Shown piece by piece: positions 56,201 to 64,000 of a stretch of DNA of 64,000 nt; the stretch's first letter is position 1; the number at the start of each line of letters is the position of its first letter. The stretch is from contig OU015663.1 in assembly GCA_907165275.2 (NCBI GenBank), forward strand, positions 5,282,501 to 5,346,500. The letters are read 5' to 3'. Made by a program: the position numbers and the translations under genes. The stretch comes from Zygaena filipendulae (Eukaryota; Arthropoda; Insecta; Lepidoptera; Zygaenidae). Under the pieces are notes generated by a model. That model worked only from the letters and a program-made list of their open reading frames with translations, did no database searches and was not told the DNA's origin.

Positions 56201-59200
56201 AGAGTCACAAAATAGCCTGTATTAATTATCAAATATATGGTGATAATTAATACAGGCTAAAGACTACAAAGGGCGGCCTTATTGCTTAAAAGCACTAGAT
56301 TACAATTAAGGATAGTCTAACAAAACTGCAGATACCAGTCACACTACTGAACAAAGAAACAATAGAATATACCGATTTGTATAAGGTAATAAAATGAACA
56401 CTTTTTTTTGTCACAATGTCAACATTTATTAAATTAACAAATTTAACACTGCACTGAAGAAAATTAAAATAAGTACTTAAATAAACAATAATTTTGTTCC
56501 AGTTTTAGTTTTACAGGAATTAGTAGTCACTTAGGTTACAATTATAAAAAAAGAATACAAAAGCAAGTTTTAGACCACATTAAAACCTACATTTGAAAGA
56601 TACATATGAAATATAATATTTAATATACAAATAAGTACAAATAAGACTTTAGTCTCCAAACAGCTTTTTACCAAGTTCCATTAAGCGATGACTCCTACAC
56701 ATTTTAAGAGCTCCACTCTTCTTAAGTACAGGGATGACATTCTCATTTGAATCAACTAATCTGCAAAGGAAGTCCTCAAATGCTGATTTAACATTAGGTT
56801 CAAGGGACCCCACTTTTACTTTACATAGCATTTCTACTATGCCTTCTGCCCATCCACTCTCAATAGCAAATTCAGAAATCCATGGCACAGTAGTGAGGAC
56901 ACCACTCATGGTTTGCATTCCCAAAAACCATAGATCAGCTATTTCACTCCAATTTTTCTTATAGCCCATTGCTACCACAAGGGCATTAGGATCATTGGAT
57001 TCATCAACATTATATGCATCCCAGAGAAATCTGATTGTGGATTGAATATATCTGCATATTGAAAAATCATTTTTTTTTACTTTACTTGCCTGTTGTTTAA
57101 ATAAGAGCAACCCTAAAATGGCCAGATGTCCATGAAGAACAAGATTCTCAGGAATATTCTTTAATTCTGGCAAATTGTTGAATATGAATTTCAGTAATGT
57201 ATTAAAAAGCATACTATTTTCAACAACTTTAGGTGCTAAAACAGTGAGATTCATAAAGATATTGCAAAGACTGACCATGGCAGTTCTTGAAACATTCATA
57301 TCTTCTAGTAACTTGGGATCTAACTCAGGTTCAGGTTGAGTTTTAACTTTACCTCTCTCAGATTTTGGTACTGGTGGTTTTTTATAATGCACAATGGACC
57401 AGTGAAAGTTCATGGCTTCATATAAGATATCTTCCTGTTTTAAGTTGAGTACAATATCTCTAGCTTTGTCCTCAACAACTAAATGACATAAGGCTGGCAA
57501 CATCATAGACAGCAGATCTGATTTACCAATAAGGGACACATCAGTGTTCATTGGTTCACCTTCAGATTTGTTTTTTTCTGCTAATTTTCTTGCACGATAA
57601 GCATGAAAAGAATCATTAGCTAAAGAGAACATAAATGGCATCAAGTTGTATACTTGCTCCCTCATTGCAGTTGTCTCCTGAGCAAGCCAAGCTACTAGGA
57701 CCCTGACCATGGCACAAACAAATGCTTTTTCAACATCTGGAAGTTTATCTCTATTTTTATCATTGGATACTTTAGTCAAAATAGAGACAATAGCATTAAA
57801 TGCTCCCTTTAGGCTAGTATATACTGACTGTTTTTCTTTTTGCTCCAAGTCTATCTGGTCTGCAGCCATATATTGAATAGACAATTCTAAAACAATAAAA
57901 CATGCAGCAATCAATTCTGAATTTGCAAATGCTTGTTTAAAACTTCTATCTTCCAATTGCATTCTTACTTCGATTGCACAAAGTTGTAAAAGTAGTAAGA
58001 AGAATTTCTTTGGATTTTCTTCATCATTGAATGTCCATTCAACGCCTAAGAGATCTATGATATTAGCTGCAAGTTTAAGTGCTGGATCTCTTTGATTTTT
58101 TCCAATTTTGCTGGTGAGAATATCATAGAGTGCTTTGTAAATACTCTGTGGCCATGTCTCATCTGGAGCACCAGGCAAAACAGAAGACTTATTACAACTG
58201 TATAAAAGAGCACTCAAAATAGTAGCCAATTCAAATTTTCTTTCAGACTGGTCTGTAGCAAAATCCAAGGAAATTTTGTTGACCAGAGCATGAAAGGGTT
58301 TTGGATCATTACCCCAGGCATCAGGGCCATATCTACTCACAAGTTTTACTAAAATATTAAGGGCTTCATCAGTTTGAAAACTTTGCAGGGAATAAATTTC
58401 TGACATCTTTGTTATGGCACCCACTTCAATGAGTGCTTTCTGACCAGCTTCATGCTCTGCAATGCACTGAAGGCATGTATATGCCTCACTGATTATTATC
58501 AGGTTATCATCATAATCATCATTGTCTGATGTTTGTACAATCTCAAGAAAAACAGGTATGTTGGTGAGCATTTCTGGGTGAGTCGCCAATTCTGGTTCAT
58601 CACAGAAATTAGTGAGTATGGATAGTGCAACAGATTTGTACACATTTGGTGGGCAGTCATCTTGCACACTGTTATTGGTAAGTAGTTTTTTTAAAAACTT
58701 AAAGCCGATAGCTTCAAACAAGGCTTTTTTAGCTTGAGTATTACAGTCCTTGCTCTTCACGAGTTTCGTCACCATGAAGAGGGCGGCGAATTTCTCGGTG
58801 TCACTTTTGGCAGACTTGAGTATGAGAATGCATTTTTTTATTGGCTCCGATATATCTCCCATTGTCACAAAACACTTGATATGAACACTTGGCGTAGTAG
58901 TCAGTGCACCACTGAGTCGATTCGGAGACAACGCCTTGATTTGCTTCACGTTTAAAATTAGTTTACTTCCAAAATTTCTAAATCTGGCCGTCGAGATCAC
59001 GTTCTCCAACTATGAAAGTACTATTTATAAACACTGGAACGTGGACGATGCTGTAAGTAGGTACGGAACACCAGCGAATGCGATGCCGCTCTCGTCGTAT
59101 GAAGTCCGTGTGCGCACTTCACTCTATCAATAACAGGTGACCACGTGACATTGACAACTTTGAAATGAAAAAGTAAAAAGAAAATGGTGAAGAAATATTA

Positions 59201-59355
59201 TGTACCTAGTAGGTACCTAGGTAGGTACCGACGGTAGACGGAAGTACACATACCTTATTGCAGGCTTTATTGTCCGCTTTTCTTGTTTGAATTAAGGTAT
59301 TGTCTAAATCGAAAAAAATTGCTCGTACACACGTTTCATAAGCACCACAAGCCAT
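50247..59355 (-). CDS. NANP: N-acylneuraminate-9-phosphatase-like HAD phosphatase (five exons)
   Basis: Exons (minus) 59254-59355, 55206-55380, 54550-54634, 51139-51361 and 50247-50414 join in phase (753 nt, 250 residues, close to the vertebrate protein). HAD motif I is FFDLDNT (residues 14-20), motif II is LITNGSS, the lysine region is WEKPDQQIF, and motif IV is VGDKLETDIKGG; all expected Asp, Thr and Lys residues are present. The family dephosphorylates N-acylneuraminate-9-phosphate in sialic acid synthesis; the substrate in insects may be broader, so the exact activity is inferred. Intron 1 (55381-59253) contains the intronless neurochondrin gene on the same strand and a SINE; intron 3 (51362-54549) contains nested MITEs. 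Confidence 0.93.
50545..50664 (+). repeat. GC-cored dispersed repeat, 5'-truncated
   Basis: Begins in the middle of the family ('tttctgtacccctgacaacg') and ends 'ataatactagtagga'. In NANP intron 4. Confidence 0.6.
52318..52346. repeat. Perfect palindrome, 14-bp arms
   Basis: CTCAGACGAAATAA and its reverse complement around a single T. The arm matches the core of the 94-130 palindrome. Confidence 0.85.
52484..52669 (+). CDS. Candidate small membrane protein frame (61 codons)
   Basis: Antisense inside NANP intron 3. The N-terminal half is basic (MFAKTISFCVKYKQRQ) and the C-terminal half is one strongly hydrophobic helix (GLITMCMCLVILLLSLFILL). It looks like a tail-anchored small protein, but length and context are compatible with chance in AT-rich DNA. 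Confidence 0.15.
   Translation: MFAKTISFCVKYKQRQAIKCFLYDILHNIAATCTLGLITMCMCLVILLLSLFILLSNDFCY
53400..53638. mobile_element. Hairpin MITE (family X), copy C
   Basis: ACCGCCGCACTCAGAGTCGA at the left, TCGACTCTGAGTGCGGCCGT at the right; almost fully self-complementary. Confidence 0.88.
53665..53994. mobile_element. Long-form family Y MITE, copy 2
   Basis: 330 bp, outer repeats ATAGGCTAGTTTCCT / AGGAAACTAGCCTAT, nearly identical to 41795-42123. The host family X sequence without the insertion reads GTTAATTGGC; here it is GTTAAT, element, ATTGGC, so AT is duplicated. Confidence 0.9.
55741..56015 (-). mobile_element. tRNA-derived SINE
   Basis: Minus-strand reading shows a pol III A box (TGGCGCAGAGGT, at 55985-55996), a B box (GGTTCGATTCC, at 55942-55952), a tRNA-unrelated body, and a (TTA)n tail at 55741-55758. 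In NANP intron 1 downstream of neurochondrin. It is a SINE head and not a tRNA gene: no complete cloverleaf is evident. Confidence 0.85.
56213..56259. repeat. Perfect palindrome, 19-bp arms
   Basis: Arms 56213-56231 and 56241-56259 (TAGCCTGTATTAATTATCA and complement) around a 9-base loop. Confidence 0.88.
56425..56430 (-). terminator. Candidate polyadenylation signal of neurochondrin
   Basis: AATAAA on the minus strand about 220 bases past the neurochondrin stop; the nearest canonical signal I found. It would end the neurochondrin transcript inside NANP intron 1. Confidence 0.4.
56649..58862 (-). CDS. NCDN: Neurochondrin (intronless, nested in NANP intron 1)
   Basis: An uninterrupted frame. 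The start is set at Met 58862 (MGDISEPIKKCILILKSAKS), giving 737 residues; an in-frame Met at 59009 would add 49 residues but lies upstream of, or at, the expected transcription start (TATA box at 59021-59029). The family signature runs the full length: EKFAALFMVTKLVKSKD, FKFLKKLLT, ILTNFCDEPELATHPEML, AYTCLQCIA, DPALKLAANIIDLLG, VRVLVAWLAQET and the C-terminal WISEFAIESGWAEGIVEMLC. Neurochondrin is an armadillo-like helical cytosolic protein linked in vertebrates to neurite growth and G-protein-coupled receptor signalling. The gene starts about 245 bp downstream of NANP exon 1 and shares its strand. Confidence 0.93.
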   Translation of the reverse strand: MGDISEPIKKCILILKSAKSDTEKFAALFMVTKLVKSKDCNTQAKKALFEAIGFKFLKKLLTNNSVQDDCPPNVYKSVALSILTNFCDEPELATHPEMLTNIPVFLEIVQTSDNDDYDDNLIIISEAYTCLQCIAEHEAGQKALIEVGAITKMSEIYSLQSFQTDEALNILVKLVSRYGPDAWGNDPKPFHALVNKISLDFATDQSERKFELATILSALLYSCNKSSVLPGAPDETWPQSIYKALYDILTSKIGKNQRDPALKLAANIIDLLGVEWTFNDEENPKKFFLLLLQLCAIEVRMQLEDRSFKQAFANSELIAACFIVLELSIQYMAADQIDLEQKEKQSVYTSLKGAFNAIVSILTKVSNDKNRDKLPDVEKAFVCAMVRVLVAWLAQETTAMREQVYNLMPFMFSLANDSFHAYRARKLAEKNKSEGEPMNTDVSLIGKSDLLSMMLPALCHLVVEDKARDIVLNLKQEDILYEAMNFHWSIVHYKKPPVPKSERGKVKTQPEPELDPKLLEDMNVSRTAMVSLCNIFMNLTVLAPKVVENSMLFNTLLKFIFNNLPELKNIPENLVLHGHLAILGLLLFKQQASKVKKNDFSICRYIQSTIRFLWDAYNVDESNDPNALVVAMGYKKNWSEIADLWFLGMQTMSGVLTTVPWISEFAIESGWAEGIVEMLCKVKVGSLEPNVKSAFEDFLCRLVDSNENVIPVLKKSGALKMCRSHRLMELGKKLFGD
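59021..59029 (-). promoter_or_regulatory. TATA box of neurochondrin
   Basis: TATAAATAG on the minus strand, placing a start site near 58998. It lies within NANP intron 1, so neurochondrin can be transcribed independently of NANP. Confidence 0.55.
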
Positions 59356-59668
59356 TTTTTATTTTCTCTTACACTTTTCTATATTTTATTTTTAAAAAGT
59401 TTGTGTACCAGTATTCAGATTATACCTAGGCCGGGAGTTTTAAGCAGTTAGCACGTGGCAGGTTGTAATAAAAGTGTTCATACACGTTTAGTTAGGGCTG
59501 TCTAGTCTAGCTGCATTGGAAATGCATTGCAATAGGATAAGATTGTTGCAATCTGCCAACTGCCATTTGCCAAGCAAGTGCCAACTGTCAACTGTCGAGC
59601 CAAATGTCACTTGTCAGCAGCCAAGAAAAACAAGTCAAGTGTCAACAGAGTGTTTTTTTATTCTAGGT

Positions 59669-59800
59669 ATGTTCCGCTATTACTATTTACTGATAGCAGT
59701 AGCACTGGGCCAGTGCTCGCAAGGAGAAGTTCGTTCCGTAATAGCGGACAATATACAGTATAAGTACTGCCACAGTGGCACTGGCGCTGGCGTTTTCAGG
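59669..59800 (+). CDS. Candidate first coding exon of a secreted protein
   Basis: 44 codons opening with a signal-peptide-like MFRYYYLLIAVALGQCSQG, then EVRSVIADNIQYKYCHSGTG. The exon is preceded by a good acceptor (TTTTTTTATTCTAG just before GT-ATG) and ends in AGG|GTAAGG, a strong donor, in phase 0. No downstream exon could be found in the remaining window, where a Ty3/gypsy element soon intervenes. I do not recognise the family. It may be a gene continuing past the window or a relic. Confidence 0.4.
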
Positions 59801-59972
59801 GTAAGGTGCTGGGTGCTCTCAATGGTCGGATCGCGTGATCAACCTCGGACCAATGATTGGTCAACTACGTTGGTCGGTTGACATGAGTGGTCGACAGCGT
59901 CATATGATAATGACATGGACGACAGTATACTGGGCCCTCAGAAGAATATGCTTTAGTTATTCTTCTGAGACT

Positions 59973-60182
59973 GGGCCCTTATTCACTACGACCACGTTAA
60001 GATACCACGCCGCTAAAATTGTCTTTCCTTCGTAATCAAAGAAGTTTTACCCAAAAAAAAAACATTTACTTACATCGTTACTTAAGGCATACAGAATAAT
60101 AATTTCTAATATTTTGATACCTAGAACAGTTAGTTTTTGGGACGCGCGTTATGGGCAAGGAATGTTGTTGGTCATAGAGCCC
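59973..60182. mobile_element. GGGCCCTTATTCACTA MITE (family M), copy 2
   Basis: Shares ends and interior with 23351-23621, but the right end is shortened (GGTCATAGAGCCC instead of GGTCATAGTGAATAAAGGCCC) and about 50 internal bases are missing. Confidence 0.8.
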
Positions 60183-62182
60183 TGGTGTGCGTTCCGTGGG
60201 TTTGGGCGCAATTGTTCGGTTAAAATTTCACTCGTTTGAGCTGCAACCAAGCCACAGAACGATCGAGTTGTTTTTATAACCTCAAAACATTTGAAATTTC
60301 AGGCGCCATTTGTTTTCTCTCAACTCACATTTCAAATAATATAATGTTTTTCATCCAATTATAAACTTTTTGTGACTACGACACCTCCCCTTTGTTCGTA
60401 AGAACTCCGATTGATTTCTTTTTAGACGAATCCGGTTTTTGGCGCAAACTTTGACACTTCTTAAACAATACATAGCTGTCAGAGTGAAAATTAACCTGCT
60501 TCGGAGATGGTTGTTTGGTTGCTGCACTCTGAGCCACGGAACGGGTGAAACTACGCTCTGACAGCTGTCAGAGTAAAATTTCACCAAGCCACAGAACAAG
60601 TATCGAGCGCGCTCGAGTGCTTTCGTGCGAATCCACGGAACGCGCCTCTGGACTCGTTTAAATGCACACAAGAACAATATTATTAAAACACAACAGTAAC
60701 CAGTATAGCTCAGGAACGGCTTCGTAGTATCAGCAACTGAACTGACGTCATAACATACCCTGTCTGGGCTGCGTTGTGGCGGGTGGCTGCGTTCAGAAAC
60801 ATCACCAACAGTGATCACCGATCGTGTTATTTAAAACAAGTGTAAGGTAATGTTTGCAGTCCTTACGTCTTAGTTATATTATTATAGTTAATTTTGTGGC
60901 CAACTACATCATAAAAAACTTTAATAAAAAAATTAGTTGGCCACAATTAACAATATTAATAAGCATGCGTAAATTGCGTAAAATGAGTAAATTAAAAGTC
61001 ATCGTTGTGCAGTTAAATAACCTACTTTGAAACGCCAATCTACCCTAGTTAATTTTGCACCAAAAAGATTTTTTAGATAGAAGTGACGTCAAATAATAAA
61101 AGAACAATGGCCAAATTTCTATAGGAGCTGAACTTGACTTTTATTTTTCATGTCCCAAAATAAAATATAGTTAGATTGATTTGTTTTTATGTTGTAAATA
61201 CCATCCCGTTTAAAAATCATATCTAAATAGCCACGATTTTTTAAAATAACATCAACGATACATTTGAGGTGAAGATCAACAACTACCTTTTACTAGACCT
61301 AAAAGTGTAGTTAGCAAAGAAATAAGCATAGAAATAATGTAGTTAGCGATAGCGATAGTTACAAGTGGTAGTTATCAGTCCGTAAAAAATGCCTAGGTCA
61401 AAACTGGTCAAAACGACAAAGGAAATCCAAAATAGAACAGCAAGTGAAGCGAGATGCGTGCGTGATTGCCGGGTGTCATGTCAATTGTCAATAAAAAAAT
61501 AAAATAAAATAATGACAATCACTGGCGCGGTTCGATGACCACAGATTAAGTAACTTGTGGAGGACAAATGACGTTCCGTTGTACGCAATTGAACAAAATG
61601 CTTATACTTACTATGAACCTACATAATTACTTTTTAATGACAAGAATGCACACACAGTTGTTGATTTGATGTTGAATAATTAGTCTTTGAATACTAAGTC
61701 ATTTCATACGTGAAATGAATCGTCAAAAGGTGCGTTCTGAAACCAAATACATGGATGTCGTAGAAGTTACAAAAACAAAAATAAATTGATATCTTTTTTT
61801 TTTGTGGCTACTTATAGAGATACTTTTTGTGTTTATTAAGATCTTAAAAAATAAGGGCATTTTTCATATAATATATATCGGCGCGAAGCCGTTACGTTCA
61901 CATATCTACAAATAATTATAACCTTCAATTGATGAATTTATTAAGTAGATTCTTTATATTATGTGATTTAATATTTGTGATTAAAATACCAAGTCATTAT
62001 TAATGTAAAAATAAATACAACGGTTAAAATAATCATCATTTAATTGGTAATGCTGTGTTACTTATCATTCATAGAAATACACAGCGTATTGTGAAGCAAT
62101 ACGCTGATAAATTATTGCCGTTGATTTATTTGAATTATAAGGACAATTTCCTTTAGTAATTTAATAAAAGTTATTAATTTGT

Positions 62183-64000
62183 TGTAAAAGCGCCGGAAAC
62201 ACGTGTAGTTTCAAATAGCCAATCAGAGAAGCGATCGACCAATGGGAGGCGAGCGCGCGCTTTTAGCCAGTTGATCGAGCGGCTTGCCTTATGGAGGGAA
62301 AATAGACCTCACTCTTGTTTTGTATTTTGTCTCGAATGGTTGTTCGAAGTACGACTAATTGTTAACTGTAGCGAACAAAGGATTAACCTAGTATTTGTTT
62401 AACTTTTGATGAATGTGATAATAATAGGTTGTAGATTCATAAGTTAATATTGTGGTGAAAGTAATAACTGTACTGTGTGAGATTAAACTATTTGGTGAGT
62501 TAAAACATGATTTTATTTGATTAATTGTGTGCGTACATAGTTATAATTAAGCATGAGTGATGAAAATATAAGTCGTGACGTCGGCTCGGCCGACGTCACC
62601 ATTTTTAAAAATACGAGCAGCATATCCGCTCCGTCATCAGAAGTGGGATGCCCATCCACTTCTGCTGGACATCCTGGAGAATCAACAGAAACTGTGAGTA
62701 CCCCTGGTCGGGACGATATTTCAATTCAAGCCACAGCCGTGACAGCTGGGCCGACCGTAGACAATAACACTGCTGTGTCGCAAACAAGCATTCCGCCGGA
62801 GTTTTTCATGCAGATGATGGGTATGATGCAGCAGGTCTCAAATCGTCTTATCAATCAACAAGAAAAGGTAAAAATTAATGACATCTTTTTACCATCTTTT
62901 GATCCTGACACTAATGTAAGTATACGTGAATGGTGTCAACACATCAATACTGCAATGGAAACTTACAAGTTCACTGACTACGAACTTCGCATGAAGGTAG
63001 GTGGTTTATTAAAAGGTCGTGCTAAAATGTGGGCGGAAAACTGGCTGGTAACAACAACATCTTGGCAAGATTTAAAAAGTACCCTCATAACTACTTTTGA
63101 GCCAGAAAGTAGGTATTCGCATGACATTATAAAATTTAGAGAACACTCGTATGAATCTAATAAAAATATTGCAGAATTCCTCTCACAAGCTTGGGTTTTA
63201 TGGAAACGAGTTACAAAGGATAAATTAAGTAACGATGATGCAGTGGAAGCAGTAATCGGTTGTATTAATGACGATAAGTTACGTATTGAACTTTTAAATG
63301 CGCGGGCCTCGTCAGTACCTGAATTGATATCCATTGCATCATCTGTAAGACCTAAACGGTCTCATGCCAGTTCTAATCAAGTACCACCTAGTAAGCGAAT
63401 GCGCGTGGGTAATTCTCAGTCGTTGCCTTATTGTTACATTTGTAAGAAAACTGGACATATGACGCGTGATTGCCGCCTCAGAACGTTTCGTAGTGATGAT
63501 AAGGAGACGATTCAGAGTAAACAAAAGTGTACTTTCTGTAGTAAGGTAGGTCATACATTTGATACCTGTTTCAAGCGAAATCAGTCACTGGCATCAAATG
63601 TGAATTGTGTGGGTACATCAAAATTAACTGCTATGACAATTTTTATTGGAAATTTTTCATTTCAAGCAATTTTTGATAGCGGAGCCGAATGCTCTCTAAT
63701 GTGCGAGTCGGTGGCAGCTAAAATTCCGGGGAAAAGATTAAACAGTGTTACTTATTTAAGAGGCATCGGTCAAATGCCGGTTATTTCACTTTTAACATTA
63801 AGTACGGTGTGTATAATTGATAACGTAAACATAGAACTAAATTTTTTCGTATTACCCGACTATGAAATGACTTCTAATATTTTAATTGGTATGGATTTAA
63901 TTAATAATACTAACCTTAGTGTATTGGTAACATCTAGTGGTGCAAAATTGTTCCATCAACCAACTATATTGCACATACAATCTAATCATTCTATCTTTGA
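62183..64000 (+). mobile_element. Ty3/gypsy LTR retrotransposon, 5' part (runs off the window)
   Basis: An intact gag-protease frame starts at 62553. The region before it (from about TGTAAAAGCGCCGG at 62183) has two CCAAT boxes (62219-62223, 62239-62243) and a GC-rich block and is probably the 5' LTR plus leader. LTR ends and primer site cannot be fixed without the 3' LTR. Confidence 0.8.
62553..64000 (+). CDS. Ty3/gypsy Gag-protease frame (partial, open at window end)
   Basis: From ATG 62553 the frame stays open for 482 codons to the last base. Residues ~100-290 are a Gag capsid-like helical region (FLPSFDPDTNVSIREWCQHI, KMWAENWLVTTTSWQDLK). Two zinc knuckles follow at 294-307 (CYICKKTGHMTRDC) and 326-339 (CTFCSKVGHTFDTC), then an aspartic protease with DSG at 375-377 and the flap/hydrophobic end SNILIGMDLI. 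Reverse transcriptase and integrase should follow beyond the window. No disruption is seen, so the insertion is probably young. Confidence 0.9.
   Translation, partial: MSDENISRDVGSADVTIFKNTSSISAPSSEVGCPSTSAGHPGESTETVSTPGRDDISIQATAVTAGPTVDNNTAVSQTSIPPEFFMQMMGMMQQVSNRLINQQEKVKINDIFLPSFDPDTNVSIREWCQHINTAMETYKFTDYELRMKVGGLLKGRAKMWAENWLVTTTSWQDLKSTLITTFEPESRYSHDIIKFREHSYESNKNIAEFLSQAWVLWKRVTKDKLSNDDAVEAVIGCINDDKLRIELLNARASSVPELISIASSVRPKRSHASSNQVPPSKRMRVGNSQSLPYCYICKKTGHMTRDCRLRTFRSDDKETIQSKQKCTFCSKVGHTFDTCFKRNQSLASNVNCVGTSKLTAMTIFIGNFSFQAIFDSGAECSLMCESVAAKIPGKRLNSVTYLRGIGQMPVISLLTLSTVCIIDNVNIELNFFVLPDYEMTSNILIGMDLINNTNLSVLVTSSGAKLFHQPTILHIQSNHSIF

Larger units (their letters stand above)
59356..62182. 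other. Spacer upstream of NANP
   Basis: Contains the NANP promoter, a candidate secreted-protein exon (59669-59800), family M MITE copy 2 (59973-60182) and short inverted repeats (59937-59969; 60887-60951). The 155-codon minus frame at 60351-60818 has no family features. AT-rich and otherwise featureless. Confidence 0.55.

Noticed and set aside
58863..59009. 49 extra N-terminal codons of neurochondrin
   Set aside because: The frame is open, but homology begins at Met 58862 and the TATA box at 59021-59029 predicts a start inside or after this stretch.
60351..60818. 155-codon minus-strand frame upstream of NANP
   Set aside because: No recognisable domain, atypical composition, and part of it covers repeated 'ccacggaacg' blocks; likely chance.

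Overview
This is an animal nuclear genome window with intron-rich genes, canonical GT-AG introns and AT-rich spacers. Gene similarity, a tRNA-derived SINE with a TTA-repeat tail, and very many short dispersed repeats of a type familiar from moths and butterflies point to a lepidopteran insect; the species cannot be named from sequence alone. I recognise seven host genes and two LTR retrotransposons, and rebuilt the exon structures by reading splice sites and codon phase.

Layout. 1559-12536 (-) is NDUFAF1/CIA30, a complex I assembly factor in five exons; its 5.5 kb first intron holds an intronless, same-strand TACC gene (8617-10203). 13947-18484 is a complete Ty1/copia element with identical 151-bp LTRs, a 5-bp target duplication and an intact 1283-residue polyprotein. 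21209-29193 (+) is GNPNAT1 (hexosamine pathway, six exons). 32827-43640 (-) is the pseudokinase gene SCYL1 (13 exons, 826 residues); its end abuts a 111-bp minisatellite made from its own terminal exon. 45843-47066 (+) is mRpL11, divergent from SCYL1 across a spacer built of tandem repeats. 50247-59355 (-) is NANP, an HAD phosphatase in five exons; its first intron again holds an intronless same-strand gene, neurochondrin (56649-58862), with its own TATA box. 59669-59800 (+) is an orphan exon-like segment coding a signal peptide. From 62553 to the window end runs an uninterrupted Ty3/gypsy gag-protease frame.

The host genes do unrelated housekeeping jobs (mitochondrial complex I assembly, spindle microtubules, UDP-GlcNAc supply, Golgi-ER traffic, mitochondrial translation, sugar-phosphate dephosphorylation, neurochondrin) and do not form a pathway. 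The most unusual features are the two nested intronless genes, the minisatellite derived from the SCYL1 last exon (several units are splice- and frame-compatible terminal exons), a zinc-knuckle-free copia Gag, a datable nest of hairpin MITEs at 53312-54182, and a set of short perfect palindromes unrelated to each other in sequence. I found no CRISPR array, rRNA or convincing tRNA gene.
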